Positions 25,677 to 34,103 of a stretch of 64,000 nt of DNA are shown in pieces; the first letter of the stretch is position 1, and the number at the start of each line of letters is the position of its first letter. Under the pieces are notes generated by a model. It ran no database searches. It was given only the letters and a program-made list of their open reading frames with translations, and was not told the DNA's origin. The stretch comes from Acuticoccus sp051016205 (GTDB lineage Bacteria; Pseudomonadota; Alphaproteobacteria; Rhizobiales; Amorphaceae). The position numbers and the translations under genes were made by a program. The DNA lies in assembly GCA_051016205.1 (NCBI GenBank), contig CP136534.1, positions 6,014,001 to 6,078,000 on the forward strand, written 5' to 3'.

Positions 25677-26654
25677 ATGGCACGTCGCGCACTCATCACA
25701 GGCATCACCGGACAAGACGGTGCCTACCTTGCGCGGAACTTGCTGCAAAAGGGCTATGAGGTGTCGGGCCTGGTCCGCCGATCGAGCCATTTTGGCGTGT
25801 CCGACCACCGTCTGCGCTGGCTCGGAATCGAGAAGGACATCCGCTATGTGGATGCCAACCTCACCGACCTTTCAAGCCTTCTTCGCGCGGTGGAGACGGC
25901 AAAGCCTGACGAGGTCTACAATCTTGGCGCTCAGTCCTACGTCGCCTCTTCCTGGCAGCAGCCGGTCCTGACGGCACAGGTGACGGGCGTAGGCGCGGTA
26001 AACGTGCTTGAGGCTGTGCGCATGGGCAATCCTGACGCACGCTTTTACCAGGCCTCCTCGTCGGAAATGTTCGGCCTCATCCAAGAGGCGCACCAGAACG
26101 AGAAGACGCCGTTTTACCCGCGCTCGCCCTATGGTGCCGCCAAGCTCTTTGCCCATTGGATGACGGTGAACTACCGGGAAAGTTTTGGCCTTCATGCCTC
26201 CTCAGGCATCTTGTTCAATCACGAATCGCCCCTGCGGGGGATTGAGTTTGTCACCCGCAAAGTGACCGACAGTGTGGCGCGCATCAAGCTTGGCAAAGCC
26301 AAGGAGTTGCGCCTTGGCAACATTGACGCCAAGCGCGACTGGGGCCATGCCAGCGACTATGTGGAAGCCATGTGGCTGATGCTCCAGCAGGACAAGCCCG
26401 ACGACTATGTGGTCGCCACAGGCCGCACCACATCCGTGCGCGATATGGTTGAGATCGCTTTCAGCTTCGTGGACCTCAATGTGGAGGATCACCTGGTGAT
26501 CGACCCCCAACTGTTCCGCCCGGCAGAAGTGGATGTCCTGCTTGGCGATCCCACAAAGGCCGTGACAACGCTTGGCTGGAGCGCCAAGACTACGCTGGAA
26601 GCGATGATCCACGAGATGGTGGATGCCGACCTTGAGCGCCATCGCAAGAACTGA
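25677..26654 (+). CDS. GDP-mannose 4,6-dehydratase family enzyme (possibly acting on GDP-heptose)
   Basis: 325 aa extended short-chain dehydrogenase. ALITGITGQDGAYLARNLL binds NADP, LVRRSSHFGV is the arginine-rich loop, and SSSEMFG and YGAAK hold the catalytic Ser/Glu and Tyr/Lys. NHESPLRGIEFVTRKV is a typical Gmd segment. Gmd makes GDP-4-keto-6-deoxymannose; close relatives (DmhA type) act on GDP-manno-heptose. Because a complete GDP-heptose pathway is divergent from it, 279 bp away, I think the heptose substrate is likely. The GAGAGGACC site fixes the start. Confidence 0.83.
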   Translation: MARRALITGITGQDGAYLARNLLQKGYEVSGLVRRSSHFGVSDHRLRWLGIEKDIRYVDANLTDLSSLLRAVETAKPDEVYNLGAQSYVASSWQQPVLTAQVTGVGAVNVLEAVRMGNPDARFYQASSSEMFGLIQEAHQNEKTPFYPRSPYGAAKLFAHWMTVNYRESFGLHASSGILFNHESPLRGIEFVTRKVTDSVARIKLGKAKELRLGNIDAKRDWGHASDYVEAMWLMLQQDKPDDYVVATGRTTSVRDMVEIAFSFVDLNVEDHLVIDPQLFRPAEVDVLLGDPTKAVTTLGWSAKTTLEAMIHEMVDADLERHRKN

Positions 26655-26696
26655 ACGTCGCGGCCAGCTCGCGCCGCCGTTGCAGGGAGTTTTCCG

Positions 26697-27692
26697 TTGA
26701 GGCCCATCCTGTTGACCGGGGCGGCCGGTTTCGTCGGCCACTACATGATCCCCCGGCTGCGTAAGGCATTCCCCGACCGGTCCTTGGTGACGGTGGTGCG
26801 TGACCCACCTGCGTTGCCTGGCGGCCATGCGGTGGACCTGACCGATCGCGAGCGCACAGACCATCTGATTGGCACCGTCAAGCCGCAGATCGTGGTGCAC
26901 TTGGCGGCCTACTCGTCCGTGGCAAAGGCGCGTGAAAAGCCCAACGCCGTGTGGCGCGACAACCGCGACGGCACCTATTGTGTGGCCCGCGCCATCAATG
27001 ACCATGTGCCTGACGCCACCGTCCTTTTCGCCAGCACCGGCGACGTTTACGGCAAAAACTTCAACGCCGGCCCCGCGTCTGAAGAAACCATGGCGGCCCC
27101 CAACGGCCCCTACGCCAATTCAAAGCGCGCGTCAGAGGTGGTGCTGCGCCAGTTCCTGCCCGATACGGCGCGCCTGATCGTCGCCCGCCCGTTCAACCAC
27201 ACCGGGCCTGGCCAGGCCGAGACGTTCGTGGTGGCAAGCTTTGCCAACCAGCTTGTGCGCATCAAGGCAGGCCTGCAGCCGCCGAAGGTGACGGTGGGCA
27301 ACCTTGCCGCCGAGCGCGACTTTCTGGACGTGCGCGATGTGGCGGACTGCTACGTCCGCCTCCTCCTGGCCGCAGAAGCCCTGCCCCACCGCATGGTGGT
27401 CAACGTGGCCCGCGGCACCACCATCTCCATCGCCGAGATCCTTGAGCGATTGCGCCGCATCGTGGACGTTGATGTTGAGATCGAGGTGGACCAGAAGCGC
27501 CTTCGCCCCAACGAGATTCCGGTCGCAACGGCCTCCACCCAAAAACTCGCCCAGTTCATGGACTGGCCGCCCAATCGCGATTTTGACGAAACGCTGCGCG
27601 ACATCGTCGCCGACAAGACCGAAGCCTTACAGCAGACCTCCAACGTTGATGCGGCCGAGACTGGGGCGCTTGCCTCTGGCGGACGGCCGTGA
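26697..27692 (+). CDS. NAD-dependent epimerase/dehydratase, Rmd-like 4-keto sugar reductase
   Basis: 331 aa extended short-chain dehydrogenase. ILLTGAAGFVGHYM (4-17) is the NAD(P) motif, FASTGDVYG carries the catalytic Ser/Thr, and PYANSKRASE the Tyr-Lys pair. RPFNHTGPGQ is the conserved Rmd/RmlD-like segment. It should reduce the 4-keto group made by the preceding dehydratase, giving GDP-rhamnose or GDP-6-deoxy-heptose. A 4-epimerase role cannot be excluded. The start is TTG at 26697, with AGGGAG 9 bases before; no nearby ATG fits. It follows the dehydratase by 42 bp. Confidence 0.8.
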   Translation: MRPILLTGAAGFVGHYMIPRLRKAFPDRSLVTVVRDPPALPGGHAVDLTDRERTDHLIGTVKPQIVVHLAAYSSVAKAREKPNAVWRDNRDGTYCVARAINDHVPDATVLFASTGDVYGKNFNAGPASEETMAAPNGPYANSKRASEVVLRQFLPDTARLIVARPFNHTGPGQAETFVVASFANQLVRIKAGLQPPKVTVGNLAAERDFLDVRDVADCYVRLLLAAEALPHRMVVNVARGTTISIAEILERLRRIVDVDVEIEVDQKRLRPNEIPVATASTQKLAQFMDWPPNRDFDETLRDIVADKTEALQQTSNVDAAETGALASGGRP

Positions 27693-27821
27693 CCGGGCCC
27701 CAAGCCTTGCCGAAGCTGGCGACACCCGCCTCGGCAAAGGACCATGCTTTACAGACCCGGCCTGACGACGGCCTATGGCGGGCGAACGCGACCCTGACGC
27801 ATCAGGTGATGGAACGCTCCT

Positions 27822-30365
27822 ATGTGGCCGTTCAAATCGACCGTAAACCGTCTCAAGACCCAAGCCGACGAAAAGCCCCCCGCCGACAACAGGATGCCTG
27901 ACCCGGTGAGCGAACCCGCACCTGCCCGCTACGACCACCACATCGACCGCTTCAACGGTTCGGAAATTGCCGGCTGGGTGGTGGACACGAACGACCACTC
28001 TAACGCGCTGATGGTGGAGTTCTTGATCGCAGGCGTCCCCGCGGGGATCGCCAAAGCCGATATGGTGCGTGCGGACGTGGAAAGGGCCGGCCGCGGCCCC
28101 CGCCATTGCGGTTTTCACTGGGCCGTCCCGGAAGCCCTTGCCCGCATTGCCATCGATGATGGCAAACCCATCGAAATGCGTGTCCTTGCCAACCCGCCAG
28201 TCCACCTCGAAACCCTGTCCCTCGCCCAGGACCCGATGGCAACGGGCGCCGTGCGCGATGCGATCCGTCCGGCCCTTGAGGCGGCCATCGTTGCCGCGGG
28301 TGTCACGATGCTTCAGCATGGCACGGGCCGGCCTCAAAGGAGCGAGCCGGGCACCTATCCCCTTCACGAGCGCATGTTCTCGTCCAAGGGGCCGAGTGCG
28401 CCTGGCTTCGGCCGTGCCCTGTCCCCTTACCTCGACTACACCCACAAGCGCATGCGCATGGAAAGGACCCATCCGCTCGACGGGTCCGAAGCCACCAAGA
28501 ACGGCTACCTCCACTGGTATTGTGACCAGTATTCCTTCCGCAGGCGCCCCATGCGCACCCCGTTGGGGGCGGACGAGATCAGCTATCTGAACGAGCCCGT
28601 CACCCTCGTCGGCATGCCTTACAAGGTTTCGCGGGCGTCCCTGTCGTGGGCAACGGCCGGCCCCAGCGGGGCGGACCTTTTGCCGATCATGTCCCAGGAC
28701 CACTATGACAAGTTTGTCGTCTGGTGGTGCGGCGTGCGGGCGGCCGAACTCCACCTGGAAGACTGCCTCATTCCCGACTACTACGTGGAAGCCATGCGGC
28801 GCATGACCCACCCCTGGATGGGCAAGAACTTCCCACCGTCGGTGTTCATGGAAGCGCGCTTTCATAAGGACAAGCGCTTCCATATTTTCGACGGCTACCG
28901 CGAGCACGACAGGATCCTTTATCACCTGTGGTATCTTCTGGAGGCGGTCGAGGCCCCTGGCCTCATCCGGTTCGTGCCCACCAAGAACCTCAACGCCATG
29001 TTCGACGGGCCGCGCGGCGGCACGCTGTTCGACAGGCTGATCCAGTCCATCCACGAGTCCGGCAAAGCCATCGGCGAGATCTTCAACGCGGAGCGCTATG
29101 CGGACTTGTTGTGGCTGCGCGGGTTCGACCTGACCCGCCGGCGCTTCCGCTTTCGCGATGCCAAAGGCAACCGCTTCGAGGCTGCGCGCTTCCCGCCAGC
29201 GGCAAAGACGGGACGGGTGGACCTTCAAGTCATCGGCCCGTTCGAGAAGTCCTCGGGCCTCGGCCAGGCCTCACGCCTGTCGGCAGAAACGCTGAAGGCT
29301 GCTGGCATTGCCGCCAACTATGTGGACTTCGGCCTCGACAACCCCGCGCCCGTGGGGATGAGCACAAAGGCCGTCACCCACGACACGCCCAAGCCTGCGC
29401 GGGTCAACCTCATCCACCTCAACGGCGAGACGGTGCCCATCGCGCTCGCCTATCTGCCGGATGTGTTCAACGGCGCCTACAATATCGGCTACTTCTTCTG
29501 GGAGCTGTCGACGCCCGCGCCGGCCCAGCACCTGGCCCTTGGCCTCCTGGATGAGGTGTGGGTCGCCACAGACTACGGCGTCACCATCTACCAAGACCAC
29601 ATCGACAAGCCCGTCCACAATGTGGGGATGGCCGTGGAGCCCCTCCCTGAGCCCACGCGCGAAGACGCGCGCGCCTACCTCTCGCAGCGCCTTCCTGTGG
29701 GTCCCGACACCTTCGTCGTTCTCGCCATCTTCGATTCCTTCTCCTTCCTCGAGCGCAAGAACCCCCACGGCGTGGTGGATGCCTTCCGGGCCGCCTTTGG
29801 CCCTGACGAGGATGTGCGCCTCGTCATCAAGACCCACAACAGGGACTTTGTGGCCGACCGCCACCAGGCCATGCGCTGGGAATACATTACCGAGATTGCC
29901 GCCGAAGACCCGCGCATCAGCATCTTGAACGAGACCCTGAAATTCTCCGACCTCATCAAGCTGAAGAAAGGGTCTGACTGCTACGTCTCCCTTCACAGAT
30001 CCGAAGGCTGGGGCTTCGGCCTGATCGAGGCGATGAATGTGGGCACCCCCGTCCTCACCACCGCCTATTCAGGCAACATGGACTTCACCAAGGCCGACAA
30101 CGCCTGGCTGGTGGATTACGACCTCGTCGAGCCTGGCCCCAACGAGTATATCTTCGTTGAGCGTGGCCAGGTGTGGGCCGACCCCAAACAGGCGAGCGCC
30201 GTCGCCGCTTTGCGCGCTGTCAGAGACAACCCTGAGGAGCGGATGCGCCGCGCCGCCAATGCACGCACCTTCGTCGCCGAGAATTTCTCCATCGACGCAC
30301 AGGCAAAGAAGTACCGCACACGCCTTGACGCGATCATGGCCTCCCTCGACGCGGCGGAGCGCTAA
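27822..30365 (+). CDS. large glycosyltransferase with N-terminal accessory domain
   Basis: 847 aa. About residues 38-130 form a module starting IDRFNGSEIAGWVVDTND, a domain often found attached to bacterial glycan enzymes. The middle (150-460) has no family I recognise. From about residue 470 a GT-B transferase follows: IGPFEKSSGLGQASRLSAETLKAAG, split here for reading, then YFFWELSTPAP, DEVWVATDYG, and HRSEGWGFGLIEAMNVGTPVLTT, the GT4 donor motif. No membrane segments. ATG 27822 (MWPFKS) is 129 bp after the reductase gene. It probably extends the same surface glycan. Confidence 0.78.
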   Translation: MWPFKSTVNRLKTQADEKPPADNRMPDPVSEPAPARYDHHIDRFNGSEIAGWVVDTNDHSNALMVEFLIAGVPAGIAKADMVRADVERAGRGPRHCGFHWAVPEALARIAIDDGKPIEMRVLANPPVHLETLSLAQDPMATGAVRDAIRPALEAAIVAAGVTMLQHGTGRPQRSEPGTYPLHERMFSSKGPSAPGFGRALSPYLDYTHKRMRMERTHPLDGSEATKNGYLHWYCDQYSFRRRPMRTPLGADEISYLNEPVTLVGMPYKVSRASLSWATAGPSGADLLPIMSQDHYDKFVVWWCGVRAAELHLEDCLIPDYYVEAMRRMTHPWMGKNFPPSVFMEARFHKDKRFHIFDGYREHDRILYHLWYLLEAVEAPGLIRFVPTKNLNAMFDGPRGGTLFDRLIQSIHESGKAIGEIFNAERYADLLWLRGFDLTRRRFRFRDAKGNRFEAARFPPAAKTGRVDLQVIGPFEKSSGLGQASRLSAETLKAAGIAANYVDFGLDNPAPVGMSTKAVTHDTPKPARVNLIHLNGETVPIALAYLPDVFNGAYNIGYFFWELSTPAPAQHLALGLLDEVWVATDYGVTIYQDHIDKPVHNVGMAVEPLPEPTREDARAYLSQRLPVGPDTFVVLAIFDSFSFLERKNPHGVVDAFRAAFGPDEDVRLVIKTHNRDFVADRHQAMRWEYITEIAAEDPRISILNETLKFSDLIKLKKGSDCYVSLHRSEGWGFGLIEAMNVGTPVLTTAYSGNMDFTKADNAWLVDYDLVEPGPNEYIFVERGQVWADPKQASAVAALRAVRDNPEERMRRAANARTFVAENFSIDAQAKKYRTRLDAIMASLDAAER

Positions 30366-30373
30366 GTCTACCG

Positions 30374-31591
30374 TTGCGCCGCCAAGCGCCCTTCTCCGAC
30401 GGACCGCGCTTGCGGCAACTGGCCACTGTTCGGGCGCTCGCGGCGGCTTTGTTGGTGGCGTTTGCAGGCAGTGCGGCCGCACAGGTCAACGTTCCTGCCC
30501 CCCCGCTTCGCATCCAAGAGCCGGCATTCGAGGAAAGCCAGACCGACGCGCCCCTAGAGCCAAGCCTCGCTGATCCGCCGCCGAGCGAGAAGCCACCCAA
30601 CGGCGCCTTGGAAGAACCGCCACTCGATGACGCCAATCTCCTCCAACCCAGTGTCAGGTTGATTGTTGCGGACCTGATCATGCCCTCGGCCAACACGCTG
30701 ATGGGGTCGGCACTGGCCCTCCAAAACCTGGTGGTCAGGCACTGTGCCAACCCCGCCCGCAGCCCCGACCGGGATCTGAAGATGGCATTCGCCCACGCGG
30801 TGGCGGCTGCTGCACAAGCCACCCCCCTTGCCTTCAGCGCCGCCAACGATGATCGCGGCGCCCACAAACTCCTCACCGAAGTCGCTGACACCGCCTTCAG
30901 CCTCTCGCGCTTGGAAGCATTCGCCAATGGCCGGGTCACACCGCCGGCGACCCTCAGCGAACTGAGCCAGGAAGAGGCCGCTGTCGTCGGTCTGCCTGCG
31001 TTGGAATACCTTTTGATCGCAGGTCCGTTCGGCGGTCAGGCCACCCTTGGACGGCGCTGCCGCCACGCCCTGGCGGTGGCCGCCAACATACACGACACCG
31101 CAAGGCGTTTGGCCGAGGCGTGGAACCGCGGGGACGTTGCCTCCCACTGGACAAACCAGCCGGTGGACCTTGCCCATCGCCTCAGGCTGCGCGACCTCAT
31201 CCAAGGGATGATGGAAGCCATCAACATGCTGACGGAGGATGTGGAGCGGTTCACAGGCCGCTCGGCCAGCCTACCGGGCGAACTGCCGTTTTCCAGCGAC
31301 ACCCACACATTCCTTTATTTCAACGCCACACTGGACGGCCTCTCCCGCCACGCCGCCTTCCTCACCACAATGGCTGAGCCAGGCGGCCGCTCCACCTCGC
31401 TGTTGGAAAACTTGAGGCGCACCCTTCAGGACGCGCGCCAGTCGGTCGCCAACGCGGCAAGTGCGGGCGAGCGAATGTTCGACCCCACACCGTTTCTGCA
31501 AGCCCGATCGATGATCCTGGACGAGCTCCCAAGCGCGTTCGACTTCGACCGCACAGCCTTCGACCAGCCCGTTTTCCGTAGCGACCAGTAG
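30374..31591 (+). CDS. imelysin-like exported protein
   Basis: 405 aa. An N-terminal hydrophobic stretch (VRALAAALLVAFAGSAAAQ) is a signal peptide, followed by a proline/glutamate-rich linker to residue 90. The rest is helical and contains VVGLPALEYLLIAG (about 203-216), which corresponds to the imelysin GxHxxE region but with proline-alanine instead of histidine. The metal-binding histidine is therefore missing. Imelysins are periplasmic or lipid-anchored proteins often tied to iron or haem uptake. The frame begins at TTG 30374; TTG 30410 would give a more compact signal peptide. It follows the glycosyltransferase by 8 bp. Confidence 0.65.
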   Translation: MRRQAPFSDGPRLRQLATVRALAAALLVAFAGSAAAQVNVPAPPLRIQEPAFEESQTDAPLEPSLADPPPSEKPPNGALEEPPLDDANLLQPSVRLIVADLIMPSANTLMGSALALQNLVVRHCANPARSPDRDLKMAFAHAVAAAAQATPLAFSAANDDRGAHKLLTEVADTAFSLSRLEAFANGRVTPPATLSELSQEEAAVVGLPALEYLLIAGPFGGQATLGRRCRHALAVAANIHDTARRLAEAWNRGDVASHWTNQPVDLAHRLRLRDLIQGMMEAINMLTEDVERFTGRSASLPGELPFSSDTHTFLYFNATLDGLSRHAAFLTTMAEPGGRSTSLLENLRRTLQDARQSVANAASAGERMFDPTPFLQARSMILDELPSAFDFDRTAFDQPVFRSDQ

Positions 31592-31607
31592 GCACCGCTC
31601 ACACCAG

Positions 31608-33725
31608 TCAGCCAGCCCGCAGCCTTTCGATGGCCTTGCGCCGCTCAAACAGCGTCAAAAGTGCGCGCAGCGCTGACCCACGCTCGCCCTTAAGATCGCG
31701 GTCCATGGCAACGATCAGCCGCGCATCGTCCACGGCCGCACGCAAAAGGTCGCCGTGCTGGTCAAGGTCGGCAAAGTGGAAATTGGCGCTGCCCGACTGG
31801 CGTGTGCCGAGCACCTCACCCTCACCACGCAGCTTTAAATCGTCCTCAGCGATGCGAAAACCGTCCGTGGTGGCGCGCATGGTCTCAAGCCTCCTCTGCG
31901 CGACCGTGCCGAGCGGCGGCTTGTAAAGGAGGAGACAAGTGGAGGCCTTCGAACCCCGCCCCACCCGCCCGCGCAACTGGTGGAGCTGTGACAGGCCGAA
32001 CCGCTCGGCATGTTCCACCACCATGATGGTGGCATCGGGCACATCCACCCCCACCTCCACCACGGTGGTCGCTACCAGGACGGAAACGCGTCCGCCGCGA
32101 AAATCCTCCATCACCTTTTCGCGGTCGGCCGTCGCCGTCTTGCCATGGACAAGGCCGACGCGCCCCTTGCCAAGGCGCTTTTCAAGCACCGCGTGACGCG
32201 AGGTGGCCGCCTCTAGGTCCATGGTGTCGCTGTCGTCCACCAAAGGGCAGACCCAGTAGGCCTTCTCCCCCCTGGCAAGAGCGGTGGCGAGGCGTTCGAT
32301 CACCGTCTCCACCTTGTTCAAGGGCACCGCACGGGTTTCCACATCGCTGCGCCCTGCGGGCTTGTCGGTGAGGCGCGAGACGTCCATATCGCCGAACTGC
32401 GCCAGCACCAGGGTGCGGGGAATGGGCGTTGCCGTCATCACCAAGAGGTCCGAGTGGGGCCCCTTCTCCGACAGACTGAGACGCTGGTGAACGCCGAAGC
32501 GGTGCTGCTCGTCCACCACCACAAGCGCCAGATCGCGAAACACCACCTTGGACTGGAACAGCGCGTGGGTGCCGACCGCGACGGACGCTGCGCCACTGGC
32601 AAGCTCCTCCAAGGTGCGCGCCCGCTCCGCCTCGCCAATGCGCCCCGTCAACAACCGCACACCGATCCCCATCGGCTGAAGAATGGCCGACAGCGTTTCA
32701 TGATGTTGGCGCGCCACAAGGTCGGTGGGCGCCATGATGGCACTTTGCCCGCCAGCCCCCGCCACCATGGCAGCAGCAAACACCGCCACCATGGTCTTGC
32801 CCGATCCAACGTCCCCTTGCAGAAGGCGCAGCATCCTGTTCGAGCTTTGAAGGTCCGCCGACACCTCGCTGATGGCAAGCCGCTGGGAGGGGGTGAGGGG
32901 AAAAGGAAGCGAGGCTTCAAGCGCTGCAATGGGCTCCTCGTCCCAGGAGCGCGCACGCCCCCTTGCGGTCCGCTCCCTGTCGCGCACCACCGCAAGGGCC
33001 AGTTGGTTTGCCAGCATCTCATCATAAGCAAGGCGCCGGCGCGCGGGAGAGGCGGGCAAAAGGTCTGTTGCGCTTGTGGGGGTATGGACCGCAGTGAGCG
33101 CCTCGTTGAACCGAGGCAACCGCTCGCGCGCCATAAAGGGCCGATCCAGCCACTCATCAAGGGCGGGCACCTTTTCCAGCGCCGCCTTCATCAGCCCCAC
33201 AAGGACGCCCGCGGTGATCCCTTGGGTGAGCGGGTAGACCGGTTCCAGGCCAAAGCGATCATCAAGGGCGCTCTCAGGCCCGTCGACGATTTGCACAATG
33301 TCGGGATGGGCAAGCTGCGGGCGCCCCTCCCACCATTCCACGAGGCCCGAGATGCGCACCCAGGCACCGACGGGAAAGGCGCCGAGCCGCCAGGCCTCCC
33401 CACCGCGGAAGTAGATGATCGTCACTTCGCCCGTTTCGTCGGCGGCAATGATGCGCGCCGGCCCGCCAGGGCGCCTAGGCGGATCGTGGCGCTCCACTTT
33501 CACGGTCAGCGTGGCAACGGCTTTGTCAGGCGCTTCGGCAGCGCTCACCGTGCGCGTGCGGTCAATCAAACCCACCGGCCTGTGGGACAAAAGATCGAAG
33601 ACGCGGGTCTCCGCAGCGCTCGGCCGGGCCAGCAAATGGGCAAGCCGCTCAGCCCGCGCCGATCCGACGCCGGAAAGACGATTGACCGGAGCCATCAACG
33701 GGCCGATATCAAACACAGTGCTCAT
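31608..33725 (-). CDS. recG: ATP-dependent DNA helicase RecG
   Basis: 705 aa, usual length. RecG unwinds branched DNA at stalled replication forks. The N-terminal wedge/OB part runs to about residue 250, with ITIYFRGGEAW-like OB sequence. The helicase core has LLQGDVGSGKTMVAVFAA (Walker A), VVVDEQHRFGVHQR (DEQH box), TATPIPRTLVLAQFGDMD (motif III region) and LHQLRGRVGRGSKAS (motif VI). It is divergent from sdhE-mfd, an order common in Rhizobiales, and converges with the imelysin gene. Confidence 0.95.
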   Translation of the reverse strand: MSTVFDIGPLMAPVNRLSGVGSARAERLAHLLARPSAAETRVFDLLSHRPVGLIDRTRTVSAAEAPDKAVATLTVKVERHDPPRRPGGPARIIAADETGEVTIIYFRGGEAWRLGAFPVGAWVRISGLVEWWEGRPQLAHPDIVQIVDGPESALDDRFGLEPVYPLTQGITAGVLVGLMKAALEKVPALDEWLDRPFMARERLPRFNEALTAVHTPTSATDLLPASPARRRLAYDEMLANQLALAVVRDRERTARGRARSWDEEPIAALEASLPFPLTPSQRLAISEVSADLQSSNRMLRLLQGDVGSGKTMVAVFAAAMVAGAGGQSAIMAPTDLVARQHHETLSAILQPMGIGVRLLTGRIGEAERARTLEELASGAASVAVGTHALFQSKVVFRDLALVVVDEQHRFGVHQRLSLSEKGPHSDLLVMTATPIPRTLVLAQFGDMDVSRLTDKPAGRSDVETRAVPLNKVETVIERLATALARGEKAYWVCPLVDDSDTMDLEAATSRHAVLEKRLGKGRVGLVHGKTATADREKVMEDFRGGRVSVLVATTVVEVGVDVPDATIMVVEHAERFGLSQLHQLRGRVGRGSKASTCLLLYKPPLGTVAQRRLETMRATTDGFRIAEDDLKLRGEGEVLGTRQSGSANFHFADLDQHGDLLRAAVDDARLIVAMDRDLKGERGSALRALLTLFERRKAIERLRAG

Positions 33726-33812
33726 GCCGACGTCCCCGAAACGGGGCGGCGGATGGGTGCGTTGTTGTTCACCCCTGCCACAACGACCATGCCGCCCTCA
33801 CCGGAGAGTGCA

Positions 33813-34103
33813 ATGACCGGCACGACACGTTCATCCGCCGACCTTGATCCGCGGCGCAAGCGCCTGCTGTTCCACGCCTGGCATCGTGGCACACGGGAGA
33901 TGGATTTGTTGCTCGGTCGGTTCACGGACGCCGTCATCGCCGACCTTGATGAGGCCGCCTTGGCGGAAATGGAAGCCCTGATGCGCGTGCCCGACGGGGA
34001 ACTCTACCGTTGGATCACAGGTCAGGATGCTGTGCCGGCCAACCACCAAAGCGCCACCCTCAACCGCGTCATTGCCTTTCACACTGGCAGCATTCCCCAA
34101 TGA
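33813..34103 (+). CDS. sdhE: succinate dehydrogenase flavinylation factor SdhE
   Basis: 96 aa, typical size. It contains RKRLLFHAWHRGTREMDLLLGRF, the conserved RGxxE surface that helps attach FAD covalently to succinate dehydrogenase, followed by acidic LDEAALAEMEALM and PDGELYRWITG. The ATG at 33813 has GGAGAG upstream. The same frame is open for over 1,300 bp before it, but that part is antisense to recG and not coding. It overlaps mfd by ATGA. Confidence 0.93.
   Translation: MTGTTRSSADLDPRRKRLLFHAWHRGTREMDLLLGRFTDAVIADLDEAALAEMEALMRVPDGELYRWITGQDAVPANHQSATLNRVIAFHTGSIPQ

Noticed and set aside
27689..27901. Short plus frame between the reductase and large glycosyltransferase genes
   Set aside because: It overlaps both neighbours and shows no motif or ribosome site; the 129-bp gap is better left non-coding.
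27627..29228. 533-aa open frame on the minus strand
   Set aside because: It is antisense to the glycosyltransferase gene at 27822 and the end of the reductase gene. The composition is His/Arg/Gly-rich with no motif, typical of an open antisense frame in GC-rich DNA.
32454..33812. Long upstream extension of the sdhE frame
   Set aside because: The extension is antisense to recG. Only the last 96 codons have a known fold and a proper Shine-Dalgarno site.
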